This document shows positions 32,041-41,024 of a stretch of DNA of 64,000 nt, one piece after another. This DNA comes from Streptomyces sp. Go-475. GTDB lineage: Bacteria; Actinomycetota; Actinomycetes; Streptomycetales; Streptomycetaceae. The stretch spans positions 1,240,001 to 1,304,000 of the forward strand of contig NZ_CP026121.1 in the NCBI RefSeq assembly GCF_003330845.1, given 5' to 3'. The translations under genes and the position numbers were made by a program. The notes under the pieces are model-generated. The model had not been told where the DNA came from. It ran no database searches and saw only the letters and a program-made list of their open reading frames with translations. How positions within the stretch are numbered: the stretch's first letter is position 1; the number at the start of each line of letters is the position of its first letter.

Positions 32041-33597
32041 TCATGCCGCTTCCGTCCGGTCCGCCGCCATCCCCGCCGCGTCCAGCAGCGCGGTGCCGAC
32101 GATCAGGTCCGCCCCGCCGAACTCCGGGTCGTCGAGCTCGGTCCCGTCGTCCACGGCGAACAGCAGTTTCTGCTCGCCCTGGCGGTAGGCGGTGCCGACC
32201 GGCGGGCTCGCGGCGTGCACCGCCAGCAGGGCCACCAGGTACGGCAGCTCGGGGTCCTGCCGCCGGGCCTCGGCCAGCAACCCGGACAACCGGCGCGGTG
32301 CGTCCGCCGGCAGGTCGAGCAGCTCCTGCGCCGCCGCCATCTGCTCCTCGCTGAACCGGCTGTCGTCGGGCGTGGCGATGAGGTCCGGCTCGGGCATCTC
32401 CGCGCCCAGGTGCTCCCGCTCCACCGGCGGCGTCAGCAGTATGTCGACGAGGTCGCCGACCCGGACGGACACCGGTGTGCGCAGCCCCGTGCCGCGGGCG
32501 AAGAACGCGTCCGTGACGCGGACGGCCTGTTCCAGCGGCAGCGGGAGGACCGGCGCGACGAGATGGCCGTACAGGTCTATCCCCGAGGTGGTCGTCGGTG
32601 TGGCGAAGGCCTGCCGGTCCTGCTCGGCGCGGAACAGGGGGCCGGCCTCCAGCAGCCGGGACTGCAGCTGCGTGTGCCGCCGGATGCAGTCCTTGACGAT
32701 GTCGACCAGCTCGGCGGCTCGCCGCTTGTGCTCGGGGTCCTCGGACTCGTCGCGCGCCTTGCGGATGTTCGTGAGGATCGCGTTCTCGTGGCGGTAGCGG
32801 TCGGCCACGTGCTCCAGGGCCTCGGCGATCATGTCGGGCACCGTGGTGAGCCAGTCCACCGCGCGGACGTTGCGCCGGGTCGCGTCCAGGGCCTTGCGCA
32901 GGGTTTCCGAGTACTGCACGGTGCGGTAGCGGGCCTGTTCGGCCGCGAGCTGGGCGTCGGCGAGCCGGCCGCGGCTGATCAGCACCTCCAGCTTGACCTC
33001 GGCGGCGATCTGCGCGCTGGTGACGTCCGTGTCGAGGGCGCCGACGAGGACGTTGACCGCCTCGTCCGTCGTGCGGAGGTACACCGTGCCGCCCGGACCG
33101 GGGACCTCCTCGATCAGCTTGAAGTCGTAGTCGCGGCGCACATAGGTGCCGTCCGCCGCGAACGTGCCGTACACCGCGCGGAAGCCGCGGTCGACGCTGC
33201 CGACGTTGATCAGGTTCTCCAGGACCCAGCGGGCCACCCGCTCGTGCTCGGCGGCGGGGCGCCGCGGGGCCTGGGCGGCGATGCGCGGGATGAGGCGGGC
33301 GACGATCTGGTCGTGGTCGGCGCCCGTGTCGAAGTCCATGTTGAGCGTGACGAGGTCGATGGCCGCGAGGGCGACCTCCGCCATGCCGTACACCGAGTAC
33401 TCGCCGGCGAGGTTGGCCTTGCGCGCGTCCAGGTCGTGCAGCGGCGCGGTGCAGGCGAGGGCGCGCAGGCGGCGCGCCAGGCCCTCGTCGGCGGCCGGCC
33501 CCAGGGCGGGGCGCGGCCCCGCGCTGAGCTGGGGCGGAACGCTGTCCGTGGATGCAGGCGAAGTCACGGTGCACAGACTAGGTCCTGGGTCTGACAT
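32041..33597 (-). CDS. MukF/JetA-like kleisin
   Basis: 518 residues, almost wholly helical in character, without enzyme motifs. The N-terminal half has a winged-helix-like region (EHERVARWVLENLINVGSVDRGF). The central part contains a long helical stretch with repeated Arg/Glu/Leu (AEQARYRTVQYSETLRKALDATRRNVRAVDW and beyond). The C-terminal third is acidic. This fits a MukF/JetA-type kleisin that bridges the ATPase heads. The assignment relies on position at the head of the F-E-B gene order and on size. ATG 33597 is used, although GTG 33567 is possible; neither has a strong ribosome site. The upstream GntR gene ends 64 bases away on the same strand. Confidence 0.62.
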   Translation of the reverse strand: MSDPGPSLCTVTSPASTDSVPPQLSAGPRPALGPAADEGLARRLRALACTAPLHDLDARKANLAGEYSVYGMAEVALAAIDLVTLNMDFDTGADHDQIVARLIPRIAAQAPRRPAAEHERVARWVLENLINVGSVDRGFRAVYGTFAADGTYVRRDYDFKLIEEVPGPGGTVYLRTTDEAVNVLVGALDTDVTSAQIAAEVKLEVLISRGRLADAQLAAEQARYRTVQYSETLRKALDATRRNVRAVDWLTTVPDMIAEALEHVADRYRHENAILTNIRKARDESEDPEHKRRAAELVDIVKDCIRRHTQLQSRLLEAGPLFRAEQDRQAFATPTTTSGIDLYGHLVAPVLPLPLEQAVRVTDAFFARGTGLRTPVSVRVGDLVDILLTPPVEREHLGAEMPEPDLIATPDDSRFSEEQMAAAQELLDLPADAPRRLSGLLAEARRQDPELPYLVALLAVHAASPPVGTAYRQGEQKLLFAVDDGTELDDPEFGGADLIVGTALLDAAGMAADRTEAA

Positions 33598-33661
33598 CGA
33601 CCCAAACGACGCGGTACGCCTCTCCCGCCGCCCGGCCGCGGTCGAGAAGGGCACCCGCCCC

Positions 33662-34357
33662 TCAGCCGTCCTCGCCGACGCGGCGGCGGTACACCTCGAC
33701 AACCCTCTCCAGCGAGTCGTCGAGGTAACCGGCGAGCAGCCTCTCGGCCTGCTCGCGGTCCCCGCCCTGAAGAGCCTGGAGGATTGCGACATTTCGCGCG
33801 ATATAGGGCTCGTGCAGCTGTTGGGGTTCGTCCACCACGTGGAACGCGAGGCGCAGTTCGGCGAAGACGCTGCGCATCAGTTCGGCCGTGCGCTCGCTGC
33901 CGGCCAGCGCCACCAGTTCCCGGTGGAAGTGGATGTTGGCCGTACCCACTCCCTTCCAGTCACCCTCGCGGGCCGCCCGACGCCCCTCCTCCACGGCACC
34001 GGCCAGCCCGTCGAGGCCGTAGGGCGGCTCCCCCAGCCCCCGGACGACGGCGCATTCCACGAGCCGCCGGGTGCGGTAGATGTCCTCGACGTCCTCCACG
34101 GTCAGGACCCGGACGAAGACGCCCCGGTTCAGCTCGTGGACCAGCAGACGTTCGTGCGTGAGCAGCCGGAACGCCTCGCGCAGCGTGTTGCGGGAGACGC
34201 CGAGCGCGCCGCCGATGCTGTCCTCCGACAGGCGGGTCCCGGGCGGGAAGTAGCCCTCGGCGATCCGGCTCCTGAGGATGTCCGAGACCCGTTCCGCGGT
34301 GCTGGTGCGCCCCAGGAGAGCCCGGTCGTCGGCGAGGTCCTTCAGCTGCTCTGCCAT
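33662..34357 (-). CDS. GntR-family (FCD/FadR-type) regulator
   Basis: 231 residues. The N-terminal winged helix (about residues 13-75) shows TAERVSDILRSRIAEGYFPPGTRLSE and LGVSRNTLREAFRLLTHERLLVHELNRGVFV. The C-terminal FCD effector domain has HFHRELVALAG with the metal/ligand His residues typical of the FadR subfamily. An in-frame ATG at 34420 lies inside a palindromic operator, so I prefer ATG 34357 even though neither start has a clear ribosome site. It is divergent from the MFS-DUF1445-PxpABC operon and most likely represses it in response to pyroglutamate or a related acid. It also lies directly upstream of the condensin-like genes. Confidence 0.88.
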   Translation of the reverse strand: MAEQLKDLADDRALLGRTSTAERVSDILRSRIAEGYFPPGTRLSEDSIGGALGVSRNTLREAFRLLTHERLLVHELNRGVFVRVLTVEDVEDIYRTRRLVECAVVRGLGEPPYGLDGLAGAVEEGRRAAREGDWKGVGTANIHFHRELVALAGSERTAELMRSVFAELRLAFHVVDEPQQLHEPYIARNVAILQALQGGDREQAERLLAGYLDDSLERVVEVYRRRVGEDG

Positions 34358-34401
34358 GCCGGAATTCAATCGCAGTTCCCAAGAACGAACCAACATGGGT
34401 A

Positions 34402-34431
34402 TTGAGGGATCGTTGAACAATCCTCTACGGT
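34402..34431 (+). promoter_or_regulatory. Promoter of the MFS-pxp operon with embedded GntR palindrome
   Basis: TTGAGG (34402-34407), 18-base spacer, TACGGT (34426-34431). The spacer and the end of the -35 hold ATCGTTGAACAAT, a near-perfect palindrome of the FadR-like GT-N-AC class, flanked by GAGG and CCTC. A bound GntR dimer would cover the RNA polymerase site. Regulation by the adjacent GntR gene is inferred. Confidence 0.65.
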
Positions 34432-34527
34432 GCTACGCACGGCGTCGCCTCCCTCACCGCGGCGCCGACCGCTTCCGCACGGCACGGCTCCCTGAAGCAC
34501 TCTCCGTCCTCCCTCTGCGAGGTGCCC

Positions 34528-35829
34528 ATGAGCACGACCCCTCCACCGCAGGCCCTCACCGACGACACGCGCCCCGCCACTGCCGAACGCACCTCGGACG
34601 ACGGGGCGTTCGGCTGGCTCCGGGCCCTGGGTCCGCGCGGCCGCCGCGCGTTCGCCGGTGCCTTCGGCGGCTATGCCCTGGACTCGTACGACTACTTCAC
34701 GCTGCCGCTGAGCATGGTCGCGCTGTCCGCGTACTTCGGCCTGAACAGCGGCCAGACCGGACTCTTCACGACGGTCACGCTGGTGGTCTCCGCGGTCGGC
34801 GGCGCCCTCGCGGGCGTCCTCGCGGACCGCATCGGCCGCGTCAAGGCCCTGATGGTCACGGTGGTCACGTACGCGGTGTTCACCGTCGCCTGCGGTTTCG
34901 CCCCCAACTACGAGACACTGCTGGTCTTCCGCGCCCTCCAGGGGCTCGGCTTCGGCGGCGAGTGGGCGGTCGGCGCGATCCTGGTCGCCGAGTACGCGAG
35001 CGCCAAGCACCGGGGGCGCACGCTGGGCGCGATCCAGAGCTCCTGGGCCGTGGGCTGGGGCCTCGCCGCGATCGTGTACACGATCGTCTTCTCGATCGCG
35101 GGCGACGACCTGGCCTGGCGCATCATGTTCTGGACCGGGGCGCTGCCCGCGCTGCTCGTCATCTGGCTGCGGCGCAGTGTGCACGACGCTCCCGAGGCGG
35201 CCGCGGCGCGTGAACAGAGCGCGGAGAAGGGCTCGTTCAAGGCGATCTTCAAGCCCGGCCTGCTGCGGGTCACCGTCTTCGCCGGGCTGCTGTCGACCGG
35301 TGTCCAGGGCGGCTACTACACGCTGGCCACCTGGGTGCCGACGTACCTGAAGTCCGAGCGGGACCTGTCGGTCGTCGGCACCGGCGGCTATCTGACGTTC
35401 CTCATCTCGGGCGCCTTCATCGGCTACCTGACCGGCGGCTACCTCACCGACAAACTGGGCCGGCGGCGCAACATCTGGCTCTTCGCCCTGCTGTCGGCGA
35501 TCTGCATCCTGGCGTACGCGAACATCCCCAGCGGCGCCAACACCCTGCTCCTGGTGCTGGGTTTCCCGCTCGGGTTCTGCATGTCGGCGATCTTCAGCGG
35601 ATTCGGCTCCTACCTGAGCGAGCTGTACCCGACGGCGGTGCGCGGCACGGGGCAGGGCTTCACGTACAACACCGGGCGCGCGGTGGGCGCCGTGTTCCCG
35701 ACGACGGTCGGCTTCCTGGCCGACAGCTGGGGCGTGGGCGGCGCGCTGGTCTTCGGCGCGATCGGCTACGGCATCGCGGCACTGGCCCTGCTCGGGCTGC
35801 CGGAGACGCGCGGGAAGGAGCTCACGTGA
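34528..35829 (+). CDS. MFS transporter, organic acid type
   Basis: 433 residues, twelve membrane helices of the major facilitator superfamily. The cytoplasmic loop motif after helix 2 is [11 protein letters not shown], and the repeat in the second half is [31 protein letters not shown] and [21 protein letters not shown] place it with the carboxylate/sialic acid/aromatic acid:H+ symporters. As first gene of the operon with DUF1445 and pxpABC, it probably imports 5-oxoproline or a precursor. The ATG follows GAGGTGCCC; its stop overlaps the next start (GTGA). Confidence 0.9.
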   Translation: MSTTPPPQALTDDTRPATAERTSDDGAFGWLRALGPRGRRAFAGAFGGYALDSYDYFTLPLSMVALSAYFGLNSGQTGLFTTVTLVVSAVGGALAGVLADRIGRVKALMVTVVTYAVFTVACGFAPNYETLLVFRALQGLGFGGEWAVGAILVAEYASAKHRGRTLGAIQSSWAVGWGLAAIVYTIVFSIAGDDLAWRIMFWTGALPALLVIWLRRSVHDAPEAAAAREQSAEKGSFKAIFKPGLLRVTVFAGLLSTGVQGGYYTLATWVPTYLKSERDLSVVGTGGYLTFLISGAFIGYLTGGYLTDKLGRRRNIWLFALLSAICILAYANIPSGANTLLLVLGFPLGFCMSAIFSGFGSYLSELYPTAVRGTGQGFTYNTGRAVGAVFPTTVGFLADSWGVGGALVFGAIGYGIAALALLGLPETRGKELT

Positions 35830-36653
35830 ACCGCACGAGCACCGGGGACCGGCCCGTGGTCCTGGTCGAGGAGCACGCGCGCGCGTGGAGCCCGGAGACG
35901 GCCCGGGCCCGCTTCCGTGACGGCCTTACCGGCCCCACCGCCGGGGTCGCGGGCGGCCACACCCAGGTCAACCTGATCTCGGTGCCCGCCGACTGGGCCT
36001 ACGACATGCTGCTGTTCTGCCAGCGCAACCCCAAGCCCTGCCCGGTCCTCGACGTCACGGACGCCGGGTCCTGGACGACCGTGCTCGCCGAGGGCGCCGA
36101 CCTGCGCACGGACCTGCCGCGCTACCGGGTGTGGCGGGACGGCGAGCTGGTGGACGAGCCGACGGACGTGCGCGCGTACTGGCGGGACGACCTGGTGTCG
36201 TTCCTCATCGGGTGCAGCTTCACCTTCGAGTGGGCGCTGGCGGAGGCGGGCGTGCCGATCCGCCACGTCGAGCAGGGCCGCAACGTCCCGATGTACGTGA
36301 CGAGCCGGCCGTGCCGTCCGGCGGGGCGGCTGCACGGCCCCATGGTGGTGTCGATGCGGCCGGTGCCGCCCGAGCACCTGGCGGCGGCGATCCGGGAGAG
36401 CAGCCTGCTGCCCGCGGTGCACGGCAGCCCGGTGCACTGCGGTGATCCCGCGGGGCTGGGCATCGAGGACCTCGGCCGGCCCGACTTCGGCGACGCGGTG
36501 GACAGCGAGCCGGACGACATCCCGGTGTTCTGGGCGTGCGGGGTGACCCCGCAGGCGGCCGTCATGGCCTCGCGTCCGCCGTTCGCCCTCACCCACGCCC
36601 CGGGGCAGATGTTCCTCACCGACGCCCGCGACGAGCAGTACCGCGTGGCCTGA
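35826..36653 (+). CDS. DUF1445 putative hydro-lyase / D-glutamate cyclase-family protein
   Basis: 275 residues, about the usual length for DUF1445 (YcsI/UPF0317). Family features visible are [56 protein letters not shown] and [12 protein letters not shown]. Members are annotated putative hydro-lyases, and the family is related to mammalian D-glutamate cyclase, which interconverts D-glutamate and 5-oxo-D-proline. That fits its place before a 5-oxoprolinase: it may supply or epimerise the substrate. The exact reaction is not shown by the sequence. GTG start overlaps the MFS stop. Confidence 0.88.
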   Translation: MNRTSTGDRPVVLVEEHARAWSPETARARFRDGLTGPTAGVAGGHTQVNLISVPADWAYDMLLFCQRNPKPCPVLDVTDAGSWTTVLAEGADLRTDLPRYRVWRDGELVDEPTDVRAYWRDDLVSFLIGCSFTFEWALAEAGVPIRHVEQGRNVPMYVTSRPCRPAGRLHGPMVVSMRPVPPEHLAAAIRESSLLPAVHGSPVHCGDPAGLGIEDLGRPDFGDAVDSEPDDIPVFWACGVTPQAAVMASRPPFALTHAPGQMFLTDARDEQYRVA

Positions 36654-36670
36654 CAGGAGACACTGGATAC

Positions 36671-37429
36671 ATGGCCTGCATCGACCTGAACGCCGACCTC
36701 GGCGAGGGCTTCGGCCGCTGGCGGCTCACCGACGACGAACAGCTGCTGTCCGTCGTCACCAGCGCCAACGTGGCCTGCGGCTTCCACGCCGGGGACGCGG
36801 TCACCATGCGCCGGGTGTGCGCGCTGGCGGCCGAGCGCGGGGTGCGGATCGGCGCCCAGGTGTCCTACCGCGACCTGGCCGGGTTCGGGCGGCGCGCGAT
36901 GGACGTGCCGCCCGCCGAGCTGGCGGCCGAGGTGGCCTACCAGATCGGCGCCCTGGAGGTGTTCGCGCGCGCGGCGGGCGCCCGCGTGGCCTACGTCAAA
37001 CCGCACGGCGCGCTCTACAACCGGGTCGTGCACGACGCGGAGCAGGCCGCCGCGGTCGTCGACGGTGTCCTCCTCGCGGACGGCGCGCTGCCCGTGCTCG
37101 GCCTGCCCGGCTCACGCCTGCTGGAGCTGGCCGCGAAGGCCGGGCTGCCGGTCGTCACGGAGGCGTTCGCGGACCGCGCCTACACCGACGCGGGCACCCT
37201 CGTGCCCCGCTCCCAGGAGGGCGCCGTGGTCACCGACCCGGAGGCCGTCGTGGAGCGGTCCCTGGGGCTGGCCCGCTCCGGCGAGGTGGTCTCCCGCTCG
37301 GGGACGCGCATCGGGGTGCGCGCGCGGTCCCTGTGCCTGCACGGCGACACCCCCGGCGCGGTGGAACTGGCCCGCCGCGTCCGGGAGCGGCTGGAGTCCT
37401 CCGGAGTCCGGGTGGAGGCCTTCGCATGA
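36671..37429 (+). CDS. pxpA: 5-oxoprolinase subunit A (LamB/YcsF family)
   Basis: 252 residues with the family start DLNADLGEGFGRW and conserved NVACGFHAGD, RIGAQVSYRDLAGFGRR, YVKPHGALYN and EAFADRAYTDAGTLVPRS. PxpA works with PxpB and PxpC to open 5-oxoproline to glutamate with ATP. It starts 17 bases after the DUF1445 gene and overlaps pxpB by ATGA. Confidence 0.96.
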   Translation: MACIDLNADLGEGFGRWRLTDDEQLLSVVTSANVACGFHAGDAVTMRRVCALAAERGVRIGAQVSYRDLAGFGRRAMDVPPAELAAEVAYQIGALEVFARAAGARVAYVKPHGALYNRVVHDAEQAAAVVDGVLLADGALPVLGLPGSRLLELAAKAGLPVVTEAFADRAYTDAGTLVPRSQEGAVVTDPEAVVERSLGLARSGEVVSRSGTRIGVRARSLCLHGDTPGAVELARRVRERLESSGVRVEAFA

Positions 37430-38061
37430 AGGTGCTGCCCGTCGGCGAGGACGCCCTGCTCGTCGAGGTCTCCTCGGGCGACGAGGCCCAGGCCCTGCAC
37501 GCGGAGCTGCTGCGACGCCGCGCGGAGGGCTCGCTGTCCGTCCACGAGATCGTCCCCGCGGCCCGCACGGTCCTCCTCGACGGCCTCGACGCGCCCGCCC
37601 GGGTGGCCGCCGAACTGACCGCCGCAGAAGTCCCGCCCGCTCCCCCACGCGCGCGTGCGGTGGTCGAGATCCCGGTGCGCTACGACGGCCCGGATTTGGC
37701 CGACGTCGCCGCGCACTGGGGCGTGCCCGAGCGGGAGGTCGCCCGCATCCACGCGGCCACGGAGTTCCGGGTCGCCTTCTGCGGCTTCGCGCCCGGCTTC
37801 GGCTACCTCACCGGCCTGCCGCCGCGCTACGACGTGCCGCGCCGGGCCACCCCGCGCACGGCCGTCCCGGCGGGGTCGGTGGCGCTGGCGGGCCCGTACA
37901 CGGGCGTGTACCCGCGCTCCTCGCCGGGCGGCTGGCAGCTGATCGGCACGACGGACGCCGTGCTGTGGGACCACGCGCGCGTGCCGGCGGCGCTGCTGTC
38001 GCCGGGCACGCGCGTGCGGTTCGTCCCCGAGGCACCCGAGGCACCCGAGGCGCGGTCATGA
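37426..38061 (+). CDS. pxpB: 5-oxoprolinase subunit B (KipI/AHS1 family)
   Basis: 211 residues, allophanate-hydrolase-subunit-1 domain. Recognised by VEIPVRYDGPDLADVAAHWG, FAPGFGYLTGLPPRYDVPRRATPRTAVPAGSVALAG and YPRSSPGGWQLIG. Here it is a subunit of the Pxp 5-oxoprolinase rather than the Bacillus kinase inhibitor KipI, because pxpA and pxpC flank it. The C-terminus holds a short APEAPEAPEA repeat. Four-base overlaps on both sides indicate strict translational coupling. Confidence 0.96.
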   Translation: MKVLPVGEDALLVEVSSGDEAQALHAELLRRRAEGSLSVHEIVPAARTVLLDGLDAPARVAAELTAAEVPPAPPRARAVVEIPVRYDGPDLADVAAHWGVPEREVARIHAATEFRVAFCGFAPGFGYLTGLPPRYDVPRRATPRTAVPAGSVALAGPYTGVYPRSSPGGWQLIGTTDAVLWDHARVPAALLSPGTRVRFVPEAPEAPEARS

Positions 38062-38927
38062 CGGACCGCGCACTCGCCGTCGTACGGGCCGGCGCCCTGA
38101 CCACCGTGCAGGACCGGGGCCGCCCCGGGCACGCCCATCTCGGCGTCCCCCGCTCCGGGGCGCTGGACGGGCCCGCAGCGGACCTCGTCAACCGGCTGAC
38201 CGGCAATCCACCCGGGGCGGCCGTACTGGAGACGACCCTCACCGGCTGTGCCGTGCGCCCTCGTTCGCCCGTCACCGTGGCGGTGGCGGGCGCGCCCTGC
38301 CGGGTCACGGTGGACGGACGGCCCGCCGCGTGGGGCGCGCCGGTGCGCGTGCCCGCCGGGGCGCTGCTGGACGTCGGCCCGGCGGTGTCGGGCGTACGCG
38401 CCTACGTGGGCGTCTCCGGGGGCATCGCCGTGGAACCCGTGCTCGGCAGCCGCTCGACCGACCTGCTGTCGGGGCTCGGCCCGGCGCCGCTGACGGACGG
38501 CACGGTGCTGCCCCTGGGCCGGCCGACGGGGGTGCACGCGCGCGTGGACGTCGCCCCGCAGCCGGCGCCACCGGCCGAGCTGGTGCTGCGGGTGACCCTC
38601 GGCCCGCGCGACGGCTGGTTCACACCGGAGGCCATACGCGCCTTCCTCTCGCGCACCTACCGGGTGTCGACCGCGAGCAACCGCATCGGGCTGCGCACGG
38701 AGGGCCCCGCCCTGGAGCGGGCCCGGGCCGGGGAACTGCCCAGCGAGGGCATGGTGCTCGGAGCCGTCCAGGTCCCGCCCGACGGCAGGCCCGTGGTGTT
38801 CCTGGCCGACCACCCGACCACCGGGGGTTACCCGGTGATCGCGGTGGTCCGCGCCGCCGACCTGCCGGCCGCCGCCCAGGCGGTTCCCGGTACACCGGTC
38901 CGCTTCGTGGCGGTGCGGCGCGCCTAG
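38058..38927 (+). CDS. pxpC: 5-oxoprolinase subunit C (KipA/AHS2 family)
   Basis: 289 residues, allophanate-hydrolase-subunit-2 domain. Conserved features are TTVQDRGRPGHAHLGVPRSGALD, YVGVSGGIAVEPVLGSRSTDLLSGLG, TASNRIGLRTEGPAL and LADHPTTGGYPVIAVV. It is the last gene of the operon, ending 34 bases from the stop of a convergent hydrolase gene. No hairpin of note lies between them. Confidence 0.96.
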   Translation: MTDRALAVVRAGALTTVQDRGRPGHAHLGVPRSGALDGPAADLVNRLTGNPPGAAVLETTLTGCAVRPRSPVTVAVAGAPCRVTVDGRPAAWGAPVRVPAGALLDVGPAVSGVRAYVGVSGGIAVEPVLGSRSTDLLSGLGPAPLTDGTVLPLGRPTGVHARVDVAPQPAPPAELVLRVTLGPRDGWFTPEAIRAFLSRTYRVSTASNRIGLRTEGPALERARAGELPSEGMVLGAVQVPPDGRPVVFLADHPTTGGYPVIAVVRAADLPAAAQAVPGTPVRFVAVRRA

Positions 38928-38961
38928 AGGACGGAGGCGGACGACGTGACGCTCCGCTCTC

Positions 38962-39849
38962 TCAGGCCGCCTCCGCCTGCTCCCCCACCGACAGCGCGGC
39001 GAGGGCCGCCGACACCGCCGCGGAGGCCCGGAGATCGAGGCGGGCGCTCGTCCCCCGGGCACGGTGCCGGAGTTCGTCGGCGGCGAGGGTCAGGAGCTGG
39101 GGCAGCAGGTCGGTGCACCGTCGTGCCACCCAGCCGGTGCCGGCCGTGGCCAGCCACCACAAGCTCGCGGACTTCGTCGGGGCGGGGAACTCCGGCTCGG
39201 GCGAGGGCGCGGGCCCGGTCGCGAGGCCGTGCTCCGCGAGCAGCGCGTGGAAGCGCAGGGCCAGTTGCCGGTGCCCCCGCTCGCCGGGGTGCAGCCGGTC
39301 CGCGCTCCACATCGCGCGGTCGGTGATCCAGTCGCCCTCGCAGGCGTGCAGGTGCAGGGCTCCGTACCGGTCGGACAGGGCGTGCACCACCGTGTTGACG
39401 GCCCGTTGCCGCCGGGCCAGTGGCTGCGCCAGTGCCCCCGGCAGCCCGAGCATCGCGCCCGGGTCGGGCAGGCAGGCGGTGAGCAGCACCGCCCCCTGCG
39501 CGGTGCACGCCGCGTACACCTGGTCGAGGCGTGCTGCCACGGCCTGGATGTCGAAGGTGCAGCGCAGGGTGTCGTTGACGCCGACGACGACGGACACGAG
39601 GTCGGGCCGCAGCTCCAGCGCGGCGGGCAGCTGCCGCTCCAGCACGTCCCGGGTCTGCGACCCGCTCACGGCGAGGTTGGTGAACCGAACGGTTCCCGTC
39701 CCCAGCCCGGCGGCGAGCAGCGCGGCCCAGCCGCGCCATCCGTCGCCCACGGGGTCCCCCACTCCCTCGGTCAGCGAGTCGCCGAGGGCCACGAACCTCA
39801 CGGCCCCCTCGCACCGGCGGGAAGCCCCCTCGCCCGGCGCGGCTCTCAT
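38962..39849 (-). CDS. SGNH/GDSL-type hydrolase
   Basis: 295 residues. Block I is VALGDSLTEGVGD near residue 20 (nucleophile Ser), block III GVNDT near residue 95, and block V DRLHPGERGH with the catalytic Asp and His near residue 200. The C-terminal 70 residues after the domain are Ala/Leu/Arg-rich. No signal peptide is evident, so it should be cytoplasmic. It is the third gene of a minus-strand set with two GT4 glycosyltransferases and overlaps the second by ATGA, so it may be an esterase or acyltransferase acting on their glycolipid product. This is inferred from context. Confidence 0.88.
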   Translation of the reverse strand: MRAAPGEGASRRCEGAVRFVALGDSLTEGVGDPVGDGWRGWAALLAAGLGTGTVRFTNLAVSGSQTRDVLERQLPAALELRPDLVSVVVGVNDTLRCTFDIQAVAARLDQVYAACTAQGAVLLTACLPDPGAMLGLPGALAQPLARRQRAVNTVVHALSDRYGALHLHACEGDWITDRAMWSADRLHPGERGHRQLALRFHALLAEHGLATGPAPSPEPEFPAPTKSASLWWLATAGTGWVARRCTDLLPQLLTLAADELRHRARGTSARLDLRASAAVSAALAALSVGEQAEAA

Positions 39850-41024
39850 GCCACGCCTCCGGGCACGTACGGCCGCACGGGCACAGCCGCGTCGTGCGCG
39901 GCCAGGAACGCGTCGACCGCCGCGTTCCACCCGAAGCACTCCGCACGCGCGCGTGCCGCCTCGCGCCGGTCCGCCTCCAGGCGTTCCAGCAGCAGGTCCA
40001 CGGCGTCCGCGAAGGCCTCCCCGCGGTCCGCGGCGACGGCCCCGGCGGGGCCGATCACCTCCGGCAGTGCGGACGACGCGCTCGCCACCACGGGCGTGCC
40101 GCACGCCATGGCCTCCAGCGCGGCGAGCCCGAAGGTCTCGGCGGGCCCGGGCGCCAGGGCCACGTCGGCGGACGCCTGGAGCGCGCCCAGCAGCCCGCGG
40201 TCGGCGACGTGCCCGAGGAAGGTGACCGGCAGGCCGCTCTCGCGGGCCCGCTGTTCGAGCCGCGCGCGCAGCGGACCGTCCCCGGCCACCACCAGCACCG
40301 CCCGCCGCCCGCGCCGCCGCAGCGCCTCCAGCGCGTCCAGGGCCGTGCCGGGCCGCTTCTCCACGGACAGCCGGGAGCACATCACGAGCAGCGTCTCGTC
40401 CTCGCGCGCGTGCCGCGCCCGTAGGTGCGGGTCGCGCAGGGCGGGGTGCCGCTGCACGAGGTCGACGCCGAGGGGGGCGCGGACGACGTTGCGCGCCCCG
40501 ATCCGTACGAACTCCCGCTCGGCGAACTCGGTGGTGCACACCACGCGCGCGTACGTGTGGGCCGTACGGACGTTGAGGGCGTCGGCGGCGCGCCGGGCGG
40601 CCCCCTCGGGCAGGCCCCAGGTGCGCAGGACGCCGTCGGCGGTCTCGTGGGAGACCATGACGGCCGGGATCCGGGCGCGCCGCGCCCACTTGCCGGTCCA
40701 CCTGAGGGTCGTCCGGTCGGACACCTCCAGCCGGTCCGGCGCCAGCTCCTCCAGCAGCCGGGCCACTCGCCGCTTGTCGGCGAGGACGCGGTAGCCGCCG
40801 GTGCCGGGCAGCAGCGGTCCGGGGAGGGTGATCACCCGTCCCTGCTCGGTCTCCTGGTCGCTCGTCCGCTCGCCGGGGATCACGAGGACGGGCTCGTGGC
40901 CCGCCGCCTTGAAGCCCTTGCCGAGTTCGCGCAGCGCGGTGCGCAGCCCGCCGGACGCGGGCGCGACGAAGTTGGCGAGCCGGACGATCCGCAGCGACCG
41001 GCGGTCGGCGGTGTTCGCGTTCAT
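39846..41024 (-). CDS. GT4-family glycosyltransferase
   Basis: 392 residues, GT-B fold. The acceptor-side domain opens RIVRLANFVAPASGGLRTALRELGKGF. The donor-binding C-terminal domain shows VMCSRLSVEKRPGTALDAL, VVAGDGPLRARL and the E-x7-E motif EFGLAALEAMACGTPVV-like (AETFGLAALEAMACGTPVVAS). It probably uses GDP-mannose or UDP-sugar for a lipid or cell-surface acceptor. It overlaps the upstream transferase and the downstream SGNH hydrolase by four bases each, so the three products should work together. Confidence 0.9.
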   Translation of the reverse strand: MNANTADRRSLRIVRLANFVAPASGGLRTALRELGKGFKAAGHEPVLVIPGERTSDQETEQGRVITLPGPLLPGTGGYRVLADKRRVARLLEELAPDRLEVSDRTTLRWTGKWARRARIPAVMVSHETADGVLRTWGLPEGAARRAADALNVRTAHTYARVVCTTEFAEREFVRIGARNVVRAPLGVDLVQRHPALRDPHLRARHAREDETLLVMCSRLSVEKRPGTALDALEALRRRGRRAVLVVAGDGPLRARLEQRARESGLPVTFLGHVADRGLLGALQASADVALAPGPAETFGLAALEAMACGTPVVASASSALPEVIGPAGAVAADRGEAFADAVDLLLERLEADRREAARARAECFGWNAAVDAFLAAHDAAVPVRPYVPGGVA

